Part shown: positions 23,858 through 34,523 of the stretch, piece after piece
Numbering within the stretch: the stretch's first letter is position 1
Layout: each line of letters starts with the position of its first letter
Assembly (NCBI RefSeq): GCF_001547895.1
Contig: NZ_AP014627.1
Span: 995,501 to 1,059,500, forward strand
Source of the DNA: Pseudomonas sp. Os17
GTDB taxonomy: Bacteria > Pseudomonadota > Gammaproteobacteria > Pseudomonadales > Pseudomonadaceae
DNA: 64,000 nucleotides
Direction: 5' to 3'
Made by a program: the position numbers and the translations under genes
Notes under the pieces: generated by a model
The model's input: the letters and a program-made list of their open reading frames with translations, nothing else
Databases searched by the model: none
What the model was told of the DNA's origin: nothing

Positions 23858-24946
23858 ATTAAACCGCTTTTCGCCAAAGGCCCCTCATTAGGCGTGCGCC
23901 TCCTGGTGCTGGTCGTGCTGTCGGTCGCACTGATGGTGGTCGATGCCCGCTTCACACTGCTCAAGCCAGTGCGTAGCCAGATGTCGCTGGTGCTGATGCA
24001 GTCCTACTGGATCACCGACCTGCCGCAGCGGCTATGGCAGGGCGTGGCCAGTCAGTTCGGCAGTCGTACCGAACTGGTCGCTGAAAACGAAAAACTCAAG
24101 ACCGAAAACCTGCTGCTGCAGGGGCGCATGCAAAAGCTTGCCGCCCTGACCGAGCAGAATGTGCGCCTGCGCGAACTGCTCAATTCCTCGGCACTGGTCA
24201 ACGAGAAGGTCGAAGTGGCCGAGTTGATCGGCATGGACCCGAACCCCTTCACCCACCGCATCATCATCAATAAAGGTGAGCGCGATGGGGTCTTTCTCGG
24301 TCAGCCGGTGCTCGATGCCCGTGGCCTGATGGGCCAGGTGGTGGAGTTGATGCCCTACACGTCCCGCGTGCTGCTGCTCACCGACACCACCCACAGCATT
24401 CCGGTACAGGTCAATCGCAACGGTCTGCGCGCGATTGCCAGCGGCACCGGCAATCCGGAGCGCCTGGAACTGCGGCATGTGGCCGATACGGCGGATATAA
24501 AGGAAGGCGACCTGCTGGTCAGCTCCGGCCTCGGCCAGCGTTTCCCGGCGGGTTATCCGGTGGCCACGGTCAAGGAAGTGATCCACGACTCCGGCCAGCC
24601 GTTCGCCATCGTGCGGGCGGTGCCCACTGCCGCCTTGAACCGCAGCCGTTACCTGCTGCTGGTGTTCAGCGATCCGCGTACCGCCGAGGAACGGGCCAAC
24701 GATGCCGCCCAGGCCCAGGAAGCCCAGGATCAGCAAGGTGGCAACGCGGCGCCGGTGGTGCCGGCCACGGTGCCCAAGCCGGCGGCAAATGCTGCTGCAC
24801 CCGCCAGCACGGCGCCCGCTGCGCCAGCAACTCCAGCCAAGCCCCCGACCCACGCACCGGCCAAGCCGGTCCATAAACCCGTGGTGAAGCCTGCGGCAAC
24901 CAAGCCTGCGGCAGCAGCACCGGCCACCACCGGAGGAAGAGAATAA
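23858..24946 (+). CDS. mreC: Rod shape-determining protein MreC, probable AUU start
   Basis: MreC is a bitopic elongasome scaffold: a short cytoplasmic start, one membrane helix (VRLLVLVVLSVALMVVDARF), a coiled coil (ENEKLKTENLLLQGRMQKLAALTEQ) and beta domains. The protein ends in a long Ala/Pro-rich tail (about residues 285-362) that is probably disordered. The first GTG (23894) begins in the helix. The frame is open upstream, and ATT at 23858 gives KPLFAKGPSLGVRLL, which aligns with the MKPIFSRGPSLQIRL start of E. coli MreC, with GGAGGAG 6 bases before it. No ATG, GTG or TTG is available in frame at that place. The stop overlaps mreD by one base. Confidence 0.9.
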   Translation: MKPLFAKGPSLGVRLLVLVVLSVALMVVDARFTLLKPVRSQMSLVLMQSYWITDLPQRLWQGVASQFGSRTELVAENEKLKTENLLLQGRMQKLAALTEQNVRLRELLNSSALVNEKVEVAELIGMDPNPFTHRIIINKGERDGVFLGQPVLDARGLMGQVVELMPYTSRVLLLTDTTHSIPVQVNRNGLRAIASGTGNPERLELRHVADTADIKEGDLLVSSGLGQRFPAGYPVATVKEVIHDSGQPFAIVRAVPTAALNRSRYLLLVFSDPRTAEERANDAAQAQEAQDQQGGNAAPVVPATVPKPAANAAAPASTAPAAPATPAKPPTHAPAKPVHKPVVKPAATKPAAAAPATTGGRE

Positions 24947-25437
24947 TGGCGGGCACCCCCTATTCACAAAACGGCTGGATCGTCTGGCTGACGTTCCTGA
25001 TCGGTATGTTGCTCAGCGTGTCGCCACTGCCTCAGTTCATGGAAGTCCTGCGCCCGTTGTGGCTGGCCCTGTTGCTGGCTTTCTGGGCCCTGGCCCTGCC
25101 GCACAAGGTCGGCATGGTCACGGCCTGGTGCCTGGGGCTCGCGGAAGACGTGCTCTACGGCACCCTGCTGGGACAGAACGCACTGATTCTGACCCTGATC
25201 ACTTTCCTCGTGCTGTCTTTGCAGCAGCGCCTGCGGATGTTCCCGATGTGGCAGCAAAGCCTGGTGATCCTGGTGATCTTCGGTCTGGCGCAGCTGGTCC
25301 AGCTCTGGCTCAGCGCCCTGACCGGCAATCGCCAGCCAACCCTGGCCCTGGTGCTGCCGGCCCTGGTCAGCGCCTTGTTATGGCCTTGGGTCAGCTTTGG
25401 CCTGCGTGGCTTGCGTCGACGTTTCAAAATCAACTAA
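24946..25437 (+). CDS. mreD: Rod shape-determining protein MreD
   Basis: Encodes 163 residues with five to six hydrophobic helices, the integral membrane partner of MreC. Recognisable are [19 protein letters not shown], the [21 protein letters not shown] segment and a basic C terminus (LRRRFKIN). The ATG overlaps the mreC stop (TAATG), preceded by GGAGGAAGAG, so translation is coupled. MreD helps connect MreBC with the PBP2-RodA synthase. Confidence 0.95.
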   Translation: MAGTPYSQNGWIVWLTFLIGMLLSVSPLPQFMEVLRPLWLALLLAFWALALPHKVGMVTAWCLGLAEDVLYGTLLGQNALILTLITFLVLSLQQRLRMFPMWQQSLVILVIFGLAQLVQLWLSALTGNRQPTLALVLPALVSALLWPWVSFGLRGLRRRFKIN

Positions 25438-25480
25438 TTCGGTCAGGCATTGGCCCGCACCTCGACAGGGAGATGTCTTG

Positions 25481-26086
25481 ATGAATCCGCTTTACCTCGC
25501 CTCCGGTTCGCCCCGTCGACGTGAGCTGCTCACCCAGATCGGCGTGCCGTTCACCGTCATCAGTGCCGATATCGATGAAACGCCGCTGGCCGACGAATCT
25601 CCGGCCGCCTATGTCGAGCGCCTCGCCCGGGGCAAGGCGGCTGCCGGCCGCGCCCTGATCACCAGCAGCGAGTCCCAGGCTCCGGCCTGTGTGCTGGGAG
25701 CCGATACCGCCGTGGTGCTCGATGGACGGATCCTGGGCAAGCCGCGGGACCAGGCCGACGCCCTGGACATGCTCATGGCCCTGTCCGGCCGCGAGCATGA
25801 AGTGTTGACCGCCATTGCCCTGCTCGACGGCGAGCGTTGCGAGTCGCGAGTGGTGCGCAGCCTGGTGCGTTTTCGTCCCGTTTCGGCAGCAGAGGCGGCG
25901 CTCTACTGGGCCAGTGGCGAGCCCCGGGACAAAGCCGGTGGTTATGCGATCCAGGGACTTGCAGCGGTGTTTGTCGCAGGGCTCAATGGCAGTTATTCCG
26001 CCGTGGTCGGCTTGCCGGTATGCGAAACCGCAGAATTGCTCGGCCATTTCGGCATACCCTGTTGGCAAAACCTTCCAGTGCGCTAA
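25481..26086 (+). CDS. maf: Maf-family nucleotide pyrophosphatase (YhdE type)
   Basis: Encodes 201 residues. The Maf motif [11 protein letters not shown] is at residues 7-17 and [19 protein letters not shown] and [16 protein letters not shown] are family-typical. YhdE-type Maf enzymes hydrolyse dTTP and UTP; septum arrest is seen on overproduction. The ATG at 25481 has GGGAGATG upstream. Its place after mreD and before rng repeats the gamma-proteobacterial mre cluster. Confidence 0.93.
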   Translation: MNPLYLASGSPRRRELLTQIGVPFTVISADIDETPLADESPAAYVERLARGKAAAGRALITSSESQAPACVLGADTAVVLDGRILGKPRDQADALDMLMALSGREHEVLTAIALLDGERCESRVVRSLVRFRPVSAAEAALYWASGEPRDKAGGYAIQGLAAVFVAGLNGSYSAVVGLPVCETAELLGHFGIPCWQNLPVR

Positions 26087-26142
26087 AGCGCCGTGTAAGA
26101 CAGCTGCGGCCTTCTATGAACACGCCTGAACGAGACACTGCC

Positions 26143-27600
26143 ATGAGTGAAGAGATTCTGATCAACATCACGCCGATGGAATCGCGGGTGGCGGTGGTCG
26201 AAAACGGAGTGCTGCAAGAGGTTCACGTCGAGCGCACCCAGCGCCGTGGCATCGTCGGCAACATTTACAAAGGCAAGGTGGTACGGGTTCTGCCCGGCAT
26301 GCAGGCGGCCTTTGTCGACATCGGCCTGGATCGCGCGGCATTTATCCATGCCTCGGAAATCTCCACCCGCGAAGGCACGGCGGTGGAGAGCATCAGCGCC
26401 CTGGTCCATGAAGGGCAGAGCCTGGTGGTGCAGGTCACTAAGGACCCCATCGGCACCAAGGGCGCGCGCCTGACCACCCAGTTGTCGATTCCCTCGCGCT
26501 ATCTGGTGTACATGCCTCGCACCGCCCATGTCGGCATCTCGCTGAAGATCGAGGACGAGGCCGAGCGCGAGCGCCTGAAACAGGTGGTCAGCGATTGCGT
26601 GGCCCAGGAAGGCATCAAGGAAGCGGGTGGTTTCATTCTGCGCACCGCCGCCGAGGGGGCCGGGGCCGACGAGATCCTCATGGACATCCGCTACCTGCGC
26701 CGGCTGTGGGATCAGATCGGTGCGCAGATCAAGACCATCGGCGCACCCAATGTGATCTATGAAGACCTGGGCCTGGCCTTGCGCACCCTGCGCGACCTGG
26801 TGAACCCGAAGATCGAGAAGATCCGCATCGACTCCCGGGAAACCTTCCAGAAGACCACGCAATTCGTGGCTGAACTGATGCCGGAAATTGCCGACCGCCT
26901 GGAACACTATCCCGGCGAGCGGCCGATCTTTGACCTGTACGGGGTCGAGGATGAAGTGCAAAGGGCGCTTGAACGCAAGGTGCCGCTCAAGTCCGGTGGC
27001 TATCTGGTGGTGGATCCGGCAGAAGCCATGACCACCATCGACGTCAACACCGGCGCCTTCGTCGGTCATCGCAATCTTGAGGAAACCATCTTCAAGACCA
27101 ACCTCGAAGCCGCCACCGCCATTGCCCGGCAACTGCGCCTGCGCAACCTGGGCGGGATCATCATCATCGACTTCATCGACATGGAAGACGAAGAACACCA
27201 GCGCCAGGTGCTGCGGACCCTGGAGAAGCAGCTGGAGCGCGATCACGCCAAGACCAACATCATCGGCATCACCGAGCTGGGGCTGGTGCAGATGACCCGC
27301 AAACGCACCCGGGAAAGCCTGGAGCAGGTGCTCTGCGAGCCCTGCAGCAGTTGTCAGGGGCGGGGCAAGCTGAAGACCCCGGAAACCATCTGTTACGAAA
27401 TATTCCGCGAAATTCTCCGCGAGGCCCGGGCTTATCAGGCAGAAGGGTACCGAGTGCTGGCCAATCAGAAAGTGGTGGATCGTCTGCTGGACGAAGAGTC
27501 GGGCAACGTTGCGGAGTTGGAAGGTTTTATCGGCCGGACCATCAGGTTCCAGGTCGAAACCATGTATTCCCAGGAACAATACGACGTGGTGCTGCTCTGA
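26143..27600 (+). CDS. rng: Ribonuclease G
   Basis: Encodes 485 residues. The S1 domain occupies about 35-120 (GNIYKGKVVRVLPGMQAAFVDIGL), followed by the RNase H-like catalytic part with the acidic site TIDVNTGAFVG and IIIIDFIDMEDEEH, and the zinc-link cysteines in CEPCSSCQGRG. It is a single-strand endoribonuclease that matures the 5' end of 16S rRNA and turns over some mRNAs, a short relative of RNase E lacking its scaffold tail. An in-frame ATG at 26116 would add 9 residues (MNTPERDTA). It follows maf by 56 bases. Confidence 0.95.
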   Translation: MSEEILINITPMESRVAVVENGVLQEVHVERTQRRGIVGNIYKGKVVRVLPGMQAAFVDIGLDRAAFIHASEISTREGTAVESISALVHEGQSLVVQVTKDPIGTKGARLTTQLSIPSRYLVYMPRTAHVGISLKIEDEAERERLKQVVSDCVAQEGIKEAGGFILRTAAEGAGADEILMDIRYLRRLWDQIGAQIKTIGAPNVIYEDLGLALRTLRDLVNPKIEKIRIDSRETFQKTTQFVAELMPEIADRLEHYPGERPIFDLYGVEDEVQRALERKVPLKSGGYLVVDPAEAMTTIDVNTGAFVGHRNLEETIFKTNLEAATAIARQLRLRNLGGIIIIDFIDMEDEEHQRQVLRTLEKQLERDHAKTNIIGITELGLVQMTRKRTRESLEQVLCEPCSSCQGRGKLKTPETICYEIFREILREARAYQAEGYRVLANQKVVDRLLDEESGNVAELEGFIGRTIRFQVETMYSQEQYDVVLL

Positions 27601-27675
27601 GTCCCCGTGTCTTACCTCAGTGGAAATGGCTGGCTTCAGCTTTCTGCATGACTTTTGCCGTGGGAGCCAACTGAA

Positions 27676-30600
27676 ATGGAGCGGCTGATCCGTCTGTTCG
27701 CCACGCTGACTCGCTGGGGCCTGGGCCTGTGCGCGTTGCTGTTGGTGGTGATTGCCCTGTACGTCAGTCTGGGGCGGGAGCTGACTCCTTTGGTGGCCGA
27801 GTACCAGGCCGAGGTCGAAGCCAAGGTGCAGCAGGCTGTGGGCTTGCCGGTGCAGATTGGCAGTCTGGAGGGCCGCTGGAGCGGCTTGTCACCGATCCTG
27901 CTGGCCCACGATGTGACGGTGGGCGACGGGGCCAATGCCCTGCGCCTGGATCAGGTCAGCGTGGCCCCGGACATGCTCGGCAGCCTCCTGGCCCGGGACC
28001 TGCGCATAGGGCGCCTGGAACTCAGTGGCCTGAGCCTGAGCCTCAAGGAGGGCGCGGACGGCCAGTGGCAATTGCAAGGCCTGCCGATGCAGCAGGACCA
28101 GCCCATGGACCCGGAGCAACTGCTGACCCGCTTGCAGCAGGTTGCCGAGCTGTCCCTGCTGGACAGCCAGGTCACCTTGCTGCCGCAGGATCATGCGCCG
28201 CTGGCCCTGACCTATGTCGGCCTCAACCTGCGCACCGGTCCCAGCCGCCAGCGTCTTGACCTGCGTCTGACCCTGCCGGACGGGCAGCCCCTGGCCGTCA
28301 ATCTGCGCACGCGGATCCAGGCGCAGGCTTGGCGCGACGCCCAGGCCGAGCTGTACCTGAGCCTGCCGCAAAGCGACTGGTCACGCTGGCTGCCGGCGCG
28401 TGTCACTCAGCAATGGAAACTCTCCGAACTCAAGGCCGGCGGTGAGCTGTGGCTGAACTGGGCCAAGGGCAGCGTGCAGAGCGCGGCGCTGCGCCTGAAT
28501 GCGCCCCAGCTCACTGGCGCCTATGCCGAGCGCACGCCGGTCACCCTGAAGAACCTGGCGTTGAACGCCTTCTTCCAGCGCAGCGATCAGGGCATGCAGG
28601 TGCAACTGGACTCCCTGGCGCTGAGCCTTGGCGAGACCCGTTGGGAGTCGCGCCTGCAACTGCAGCAAACCCTGGCCGGCGACAATCAAGAAGAACTCTG
28701 GCATCTGCAGGCCGATCGCCTGGACCTGACACCGCTCACGCCGATCCTCAATGCCCTGGCACCCCTGCCGGAAGGCCTGGCCACCACTGTCGAGCGCTTG
28801 AAGGTCACCGGCGGGCTGCGCAATGTGCTGCTCGACTATCGCCCGCAGAACACCGGCGACCAGCGCCTGAGCTTCGCCGCCAACCTTGATCGGGTCGGCT
28901 TCGACGCCTATCACGGCGCTCCGGCGGCCCGCAATGTCAGCGGCAGCATCAGCGGTGACCTGGGGCAGGGCGAGCTGCGCATGGACAGCAAGGATTTCTC
29001 CCTGCACCTGTACCCGATCTTCGCCAAGCCCTGGCAGTACATCCAGGCCAACGCCACCCTGACCTGGAAACTGGACAAGCAAGGTTTCACCCTGATCGCT
29101 CCGTATCTCAAGGTGCTGGGGGAGGAGGGCAAGATTGCCGGCGATTTCCTGATCCGGCTGCACTTGGACCACAGCCAGGAAGACTACATGGACCTGCGGG
29201 TCGGCCTGGTGGAGGGCGATGGTCGTTACACCGCCAAGTACCTGCCCCAGGTACTCAGCCCGGCGCTGGATGAATGGCTGCGCACGGCGATTCTCAAGGG
29301 CGCGGTGGATGAGGGCTTCTTCCAGTACCAGGGTTCGCTGAACCATGACGCCATCGAAGCGGCTCGTAGCATCAGCCTGTTTTTCAAGGTGCATGACGCT
29401 GAATTGGCCTTCCAGCCGGGCTGGCCGCACCTGAGCAAGATCAGTGGCGATGTGTTCGTCGAAGACAGCGGCGTGCGCATCGTCGCGAGCAAGGGCCAGT
29501 TGTTGGACACCAAGGTGCGGGATGTCTTCGTCAACATTCCCCATGTGGCCAGCGGGCACAGCAGCCACATGTTGATCGACGGCAGTTTTGCCGGCGGCCT
29601 GGGCGATGGGGTGAAGATCCTGCAGGAGGCGCCGATCGGCACCGCCGCGACCTTTGCCGGCTGGCAGGGCGAGGGTGACCTGCAAGGCAAGCTGGATCTG
29701 GACATCCCGCTGGTCAAGGGCGAAGAGCCGAAGATCGTGGTGGATTTCAAGACCGACAAGGCGCGCCTCAAGCTCAGTGAGCCGGCACTGGAGCTGAGTC
29801 AGCTCAAGGGCGACTTCCGCTTTGACAGCAGCAAGGGGCTCAGTGGCGAGGGCATCAGTGCCCAGGCCTTCGACCGGCCGGTGAGCGCGCAGATTTTCGC
29901 CGATGGCAAGCCCGGCAAGCCCAATACGCGGGTGGTGGCCAAGGGGCAGGTGGCAATCAAGAAGCTCACCGATTGGTTGCAGGTCAGCCAGCCGCTGCCG
30001 GTCTCTGGCGAGCTGCCCTATCAGTTGCAACTGAACCTCGATGGCGCCGACAGTCAGTTGATGGTCAGCTCCAGTCTCAAGGGGGTGGCGGTGGACCTGC
30101 CGGCACCGTTCGGCATGAGCGCCAGCACCGGTCGCAACAGTGTGTTCCGCATGACCCTGCAAGGGGCCGAGCGCCGCTACTGGTTCGATTACGGCGAGCT
30201 GGCCGACTTCACGTTCGCCGCCCCCAGCGGCAAGCTCGGCGAGGGCCGTGGCGAACTGTTTCTCGGCGACGGCGCGGCCTTGCTGCCCACCAGCAAAGGG
30301 CTGCGGGTGCGCGGGATCTTGTCCGAGCTGGATGTCGAGCCCTGGAAGAACCTGGTGGACCGCTATGCCGGGAAGGACCCGGGAGGCAGCGCCAAGCAGT
30401 TGCTCAGCAGTGCTGACTTCAAGGTCGGGACGCTCAGCGCCTTTGGCACCCGCCTGGATCAGGTCAACCTGCAGCTGACCCGGCAGCCCGCCGCCTGGAC
30501 GTTGCAGATTGACAGTCAGCAGGCCAAGGGCACTGTCGGCATCCCCGATGCCAAGGCGGCGCCGATGGCGATCAATATGCAATACGTGCGCTTGCCGGCC

Positions 30601-31479
30601 GCAGACCCGGCGGCCCAGGCCGACGAGAATGCGCCCGATCCGCTGGCTTCGGTGGACCCCAAGAATGTGCCGCCGCTGGATATCGCCATCGAGCAACTGT
30701 TCCAGGGCCCGGACCTGATCGGCCGCTGGGCGCTCAAGGTGCGTCCTACCGCCAAGGGCATGAGCTTCAACAGCCTCGACCTGGGGCTCAAGGGCATGCA
30801 GCTGCAAGGCGAGGGTGGTTGGGAAGGCCAGGCCGGTGCCAGCAACAGCTGGTACCGCGGGCGCATTGGCGGCAAGAACCTGGCCGACGTGCTCAAGGGC
30901 TGGGGCTTTGCGCCCACGGTAACCAGCGAAGATTTTCATCTGGATGTTGACGGTCGCTGGCCGGGCTCGCCGGCCTGGGTCGGCCTCAAGCGCTACTCCG
31001 GCAGCCTGGACGCCACCTTGCGCAAGGGCCAGTTCGTTGAAGTCGAGGGCGGCGCCCAGGCGCTGCGGGTATTCGGTCTGCTGAACTTCAACTCCATCGG
31101 CCGGCGGCTGCGCCTGGACTTCTCCGATCTGTTCGGCAAGGGCCTGAGCTACGACCGGGTGCGTGGCGTGCTGGTGGCGAGCAACGGCGTCTATGTCACC
31201 CGAGAACCGATCACCCTGACCGGGCCGTCGAGCAATCTGGAGCTCAATGGCACCCTGGACATGGTGGCCGATCAGGTGGACGCCAAGTTGCTGGTGACCT
31301 TGCCGGTGACCAACAACCTGCCGATCGCCGCGCTGATTGTCGGCGCTCCGGCGGTGGGTGGGGCGCTGTTCCTGATCGACAAGCTGATCGGTGACCGCGT
31401 GGCGCGCTTCGCCAGCGTCAAGTACAACGTCAAGGGCCCGTGGAAAGAGCCGAAAATCACCTTCGACAAGCCGTTTTGA
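27676..31479 (+). CDS. yhdP: YhdP-family AsmA-like envelope protein
   Basis: A very long protein of 1267 residues with one N-terminal membrane helix (residues about 8-35) and then a long series of repeating beta strands, as in AsmA-like and VPS13-related lipid transfer proteins. Glycine-rich strands such as VTGGLRNVLLDYRPQ and SLDLGLKGMQLQGEGGW recur along it, and the last 100 residues hold DKLIGDRVARFASVKYNVKGPW, typical of the family C terminus. YhdP, TamB and YdbH form parallel bridges that move phospholipid toward the outer membrane. The ATG at 27676 has GGGAG upstream. It follows rng, as in many gamma-proteobacteria. Confidence 0.92.
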   Translation: MERLIRLFATLTRWGLGLCALLLVVIALYVSLGRELTPLVAEYQAEVEAKVQQAVGLPVQIGSLEGRWSGLSPILLAHDVTVGDGANALRLDQVSVAPDMLGSLLARDLRIGRLELSGLSLSLKEGADGQWQLQGLPMQQDQPMDPEQLLTRLQQVAELSLLDSQVTLLPQDHAPLALTYVGLNLRTGPSRQRLDLRLTLPDGQPLAVNLRTRIQAQAWRDAQAELYLSLPQSDWSRWLPARVTQQWKLSELKAGGELWLNWAKGSVQSAALRLNAPQLTGAYAERTPVTLKNLALNAFFQRSDQGMQVQLDSLALSLGETRWESRLQLQQTLAGDNQEELWHLQADRLDLTPLTPILNALAPLPEGLATTVERLKVTGGLRNVLLDYRPQNTGDQRLSFAANLDRVGFDAYHGAPAARNVSGSISGDLGQGELRMDSKDFSLHLYPIFAKPWQYIQANATLTWKLDKQGFTLIAPYLKVLGEEGKIAGDFLIRLHLDHSQEDYMDLRVGLVEGDGRYTAKYLPQVLSPALDEWLRTAILKGAVDEGFFQYQGSLNHDAIEAARSISLFFKVHDAELAFQPGWPHLSKISGDVFVEDSGVRIVASKGQLLDTKVRDVFVNIPHVASGHSSHMLIDGSFAGGLGDGVKILQEAPIGTAATFAGWQGEGDLQGKLDLDIPLVKGEEPKIVVDFKTDKARLKLSEPALELSQLKGDFRFDSSKGLSGEGISAQAFDRPVSAQIFADGKPGKPNTRVVAKGQVAIKKLTDWLQVSQPLPVSGELPYQLQLNLDGADSQLMVSSSLKGVAVDLPAPFGMSASTGRNSVFRMTLQGAERRYWFDYGELADFTFAAPSGKLGEGRGELFLGDGAALLPTSKGLRVRGILSELDVEPWKNLVDRYAGKDPGGSAKQLLSSADFKVGTLSAFGTRLDQVNLQLTRQPAAWTLQIDSQQAKGTVGIPDAKAAPMAINMQYVRLPAADPAAQADENAPDPLASVDPKNVPPLDIAIEQLFQGPDLIGRWALKVRPTAKGMSFNSLDLGLKGMQLQGEGGWEGQAGASNSWYRGRIGGKNLADVLKGWGFAPTVTSEDFHLDVDGRWPGSPAWVGLKRYSGSLDATLRKGQFVEVEGGAQALRVFGLLNFNSIGRRLRLDFSDLFGKGLSYDRVRGVLVASNGVYVTREPITLTGPSSNLELNGTLDMVADQVDAKLLVTLPVTNNLPIAALIVGAPAVGGALFLIDKLIGDRVARFASVKYNVKGPWKEPKITFDKPF

Positions 31480-31537
31480 GAATCCTCGATTCGTGCCTAT
31501 GGAGTAGCATGGCGGCCTACCCAACACGGAGTACGCC

Positions 31538-32377
31538 ATGTCTCTTGCGGTGATTCAAATGGTCAGCCAGAGCGATGTTCTGGCCAATCTGCAGCAGGCC
31601 CGCAGCCTGCTCGAACGCGCTGCCGCCGGTGGCGCCAAGCTGGCGGTGCTGCCGGAAAACTTCGCGGCCATGGGTCGTCGCGACATGGCCGCCATCGGTC
31701 GCGCCGAGGCCCTGTGCGAGGGACCGATCCTGCCGTGGTTGAAACAGGCCGCCCGCGACCTCAGGTTATGGATTGTCGCCGGCACCCTGCCGCTGCCGCC
31801 TGAGAATCAGCCCGATGCCAAGTCCAACGCCTGTTCGTTGCTGGTGGATGACCAGGGGCAGTGGGTGGCGCGCTACGACAAGTTGCACCTGTTCGACGTC
31901 GACGTGGCCGACAATCGCGGCCGCTATCGCGAATCCGATGACTATGCTCATGGAAACCGCGTGGTGGTGGCGGATACGCCGGTGGGGCGCCTGGGGCTGA
32001 CGGTCTGTTATGACTTGCGTTTTCCCGAGCTGTACAGCGAGTTGCGCGCTGCCGGCGCCGAATTGATCAGCGCGCCTTCGGCTTTTACCGCAGTGACCGG
32101 TGCCGCGCATTGGGAGGTGCTGATCCGGGCCCGGGCCATCGAGACCCAGTGCTATGTGCTGGCGGCGGCCCAGGGGGGCGTGCACCCGGGCCCTCGGGAA
32201 ACCTACGGCCACGCCGCGATCGTCGACCCTTGGGGGCGAGTGCTGGCGCAGCAGGATCAAGGTGAGGCTGTGCTGCTGGCCGAGCGCGACAGCAGTGAGC
32301 AGGCGTCCATTCGGGCGCGGATGCCGGTGTTCAGTCACCGGCGCATTTTCTCGCAAGGCGTTCAACGGCTTGCATAA
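31538..32377 (+). CDS. Carbon-nitrogen hydrolase, Nit1-type amidase
   Basis: Encodes 279 residues of the nitrilase superfamily. The catalytic triad is Glu 40 (LPENF), Lys 115 ([10 protein letters not shown]) and Cys 157 ([12 protein letters not shown]). The sequence around the Cys and the order of motifs are those of Nit1/YbeM enzymes, which act as deaminated-glutathione amidases that repair a side product of transaminases; other amide substrates are possible. It lies 58 bases after yhdP, as in related genomes, ahead of tldD. Confidence 0.88.
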   Translation: MSLAVIQMVSQSDVLANLQQARSLLERAAAGGAKLAVLPENFAAMGRRDMAAIGRAEALCEGPILPWLKQAARDLRLWIVAGTLPLPPENQPDAKSNACSLLVDDQGQWVARYDKLHLFDVDVADNRGRYRESDDYAHGNRVVVADTPVGRLGLTVCYDLRFPELYSELRAAGAELISAPSAFTAVTGAAHWEVLIRARAIETQCYVLAAAQGGVHPGPRETYGHAAIVDPWGRVLAQQDQGEAVLLAERDSSEQASIRARMPVFSHRRIFSQGVQRLA

Positions 32378-32403
32378 GTACGACGAATTTAAGGTCAAAG
32401 CAT

Positions 32404-33846
32404 ATGAGCGGGTTGTTGTCCTCAGTCAGTGAACATCTTCTAGCCCCTGGCGGCGTGACCATCGAAAGCCTGCAGGGCGTGCTGGGGGATCTGGCCGGCC
32501 CGGGCATCGACGCCGCCGACCTGTATTTCCAGGGACAGATTTCCGAGTCCTGGTCCCTGGAAGACGGGATCGTCAAGGAAGGCAGCTTCAACCTTGACCA
32601 GGGGGTTGGGGTGCGGGCGCAGTCCGGTGAGAAGACCGGCTTTGCCTACAGCAACGCCATCACCCTGGAAGCCCTGGGCCTCGCTGCCCGAGCGGCGCGT
32701 TCGATTTCCCGGGCCGGGCAGAACGGCACGGTGCAGGCGTTCTCGACCCAGGACGTGGCTCAGCTGTACGCACCGGACAATCCACTGGAGGTCATCAGCC
32801 GCGCCGAGAAGGTCGAGCTGCTCAAGCGCGTTGACGCCGCGACCCGGGCCCTGGATCCGCGTATCCAGCAGGTCAGCGTGAGCATGGCCGGGGTCTGGGA
32901 GCGCATCCTGGTGGCCTCCACCGACGGTGGCCTGGCGGCGGATGTGCGGCCGCTGGTGCGCTTCAACGTCAGCGTCATCGTCGAACAGAACGGTCGCCGC
33001 GAGCGCGGTGGCCACGGCGGTGGCGGGCGGACCGACTATCGGTATTTCCTCAGCGAGGACCGGGCCATGGGCTATGCCCGTGAAGCGTTGCGCCAGGCCC
33101 TGGTCAACCTGGAAGCGATTCCGGCACCGGCCGGCACCTTGCCGGTGGTGCTGGGTTCCGGCTGGTCCGGGGTGCTGCTGCACGAAGCCGTGGGCCATGG
33201 CCTGGAAGGCGACTTCAACCGCAAGGGCAGTTCGGCGTATAGCGGGCGCATGGGCGAAAGCGTGGCCTCCAAGCTCTGCACCATCGTCGACGACGGCACC
33301 CTGGCCGGGCGCCGTGGTTCCCTGAGCGTGGACGACGAAGGCACCCCGACCGAATGCACCACGCTGATCGAGAACGGCGTGCTCAAGGGCTACATGCAGG
33401 ACAAGCTCAATGCCCGCCTGATGGGCGTGGCCCGCACCGGCAACGGGCGGCGCGAATCCTATGCCCACCTGCCGATGCCGCGCATGACCAACACCTACAT
33501 GCTGGGGGGCGAGAGCGACCCGGCGGAAATCATCGCTTCGGTGAAGAAGGGCATCTACTGCGCCAACCTCGGCGGCGGCCAGGTGGACATCACCAGCGGC
33601 AAGTTCGTGTTCTCCACCAGCGAGGCCTACCTGATCGAAGACGGCAAGATCACCGCTCCGGTCAAGGGCGCGACCCTGATCGGCAACGGTCCCGAGGCCA
33701 TGAGCCGGGTGTCGATGGTGGGCAATGACTTGTCCCTGGACAGCGGTGTCGGCACCTGTGGCAAGGATGGCCAATCGGTGCCGGTGGGCGTCGGCCAGCC
33801 AACCCTGAAGATCGATGCGATCACCGTGGGTGGCACAGGGGCATAG
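32404..33846 (+). CDS. tldD: Metalloprotease TldD
   Basis: Encodes 480 residues. The zinc-binding motif is HEAVGH at residues 260-265 ([20 protein letters not shown]) with a downstream Cys-containing stretch in the family pattern ([19 protein letters not shown]). TldD and its partner PmbA (TldE) form a ring-like protease that trims unfolded peptides and, in some bacteria, microcin and CcdA substrates. pmbA is 680 bases downstream, beyond darP, so the pair is split by one minus-strand gene. Confidence 0.96.
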   Translation: MSGLLSSVSEHLLAPGGVTIESLQGVLGDLAGPGIDAADLYFQGQISESWSLEDGIVKEGSFNLDQGVGVRAQSGEKTGFAYSNAITLEALGLAARAARSISRAGQNGTVQAFSTQDVAQLYAPDNPLEVISRAEKVELLKRVDAATRALDPRIQQVSVSMAGVWERILVASTDGGLAADVRPLVRFNVSVIVEQNGRRERGGHGGGGRTDYRYFLSEDRAMGYAREALRQALVNLEAIPAPAGTLPVVLGSGWSGVLLHEAVGHGLEGDFNRKGSSAYSGRMGESVASKLCTIVDDGTLAGRRGSLSVDDEGTPTECTTLIENGVLKGYMQDKLNARLMGVARTGNGRRESYAHLPMPRMTNTYMLGGESDPAEIIASVKKGIYCANLGGGQVDITSGKFVFSTSEAYLIEDGKITAPVKGATLIGNGPEAMSRVSMVGNDLSLDSGVGTCGKDGQSVPVGVGQPTLKIDAITVGGTGA

Positions 33847-33893
33847 GAAGGAGGGCGTCGGGCGAGCTGCCGGGCAGCTCGCCCGTGGAGGGC

Positions 33894-34415
33894 TCAACGC
33901 AGACCGCGTTGAGTCTCGTCCAGTTCGCGGATGTACTTGAAGATTTTACGGCTGGAGGCCGGCGCCTTGTTATGGGCCACCTCGTGCTGGGCCTGACGGA
34001 TCAGGGAACGCAGCTGTTGGCGATCGGCATCCGGGTACTCGTTGACGAACTTTTCCAGGACGTCATCGCCGCCACCGATCAGGCGGTCACGCCAACGTTC
34101 CAGGTTATGGAAGCGTTCGTTGTACTGCCGGGTGGAGGCATCGAGTTGGTCAAGCAGTTGCAGAATCGCGTCGGTGTCCTGGTCCCGCATCAGCTTGCCG
34201 ATGAATTGCAGGTGGCGTTTGCGGGCGATATGGGCGACGTGCTTGGGAGCATCCGCCAGCGCCCGGCGCAAGGCGTCGGTCAGAGGCAGTTTGTTCAGCA
34301 GGTCGGGCTTGAGGGTGGTAAGGCGCTCGCCGAGATCAACCAGAGCATGCAGCTCGCGTTTGACCTGGGATTTGCTTTTCTCCCCATCGAGGGAGTCGTC
34401 GTAAGAATCAACCAT
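33894..34415 (-). CDS. darP: Ribosome biogenesis factor DarP (YjgA, DUF615)
   Basis: Encodes 173 residues of mostly alpha-helical sequence rich in basic residues: [20 protein letters not shown] at the N terminus, then [14 protein letters not shown], the conserved [20 protein letters not shown] and [29 protein letters not shown] at the C terminus. DarP (YjgA) binds pre-50S subunits and promotes late assembly of the peptidyl-transferase centre. The start at 34415 is preferred over one five codons upstream. It is antiparallel to tldD and pmbA and separates them. Confidence 0.9.
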   Translation of the reverse strand: MVDSYDDSLDGEKSKSQVKRELHALVDLGERLTTLKPDLLNKLPLTDALRRALADAPKHVAHIARKRHLQFIGKLMRDQDTDAILQLLDQLDASTRQYNERFHNLERWRDRLIGGGDDVLEKFVNEYPDADRQQLRSLIRQAQHEVAHNKAPASSRKIFKYIRELDETQRGLR

Positions 34416-34523
34416 GGTGGCAGTCCGCAAAGAAACGCCGCCATGATAACCAGTCGAGGGCCGCTTGTCCGGCTCGGTCGCTCGCCGGCCTTAATCGAAA
34501 GCAGAATTTGAGTGGAGAACAGC

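Noticed and set aside
28381..31539. A 1052-codon open frame on the minus strand opposite yhdP
   Set aside because: It is the mirror of a well-supported coding gene in high-GC DNA; composition is His/Gln/Arg-rich without domains. Shadow frame.
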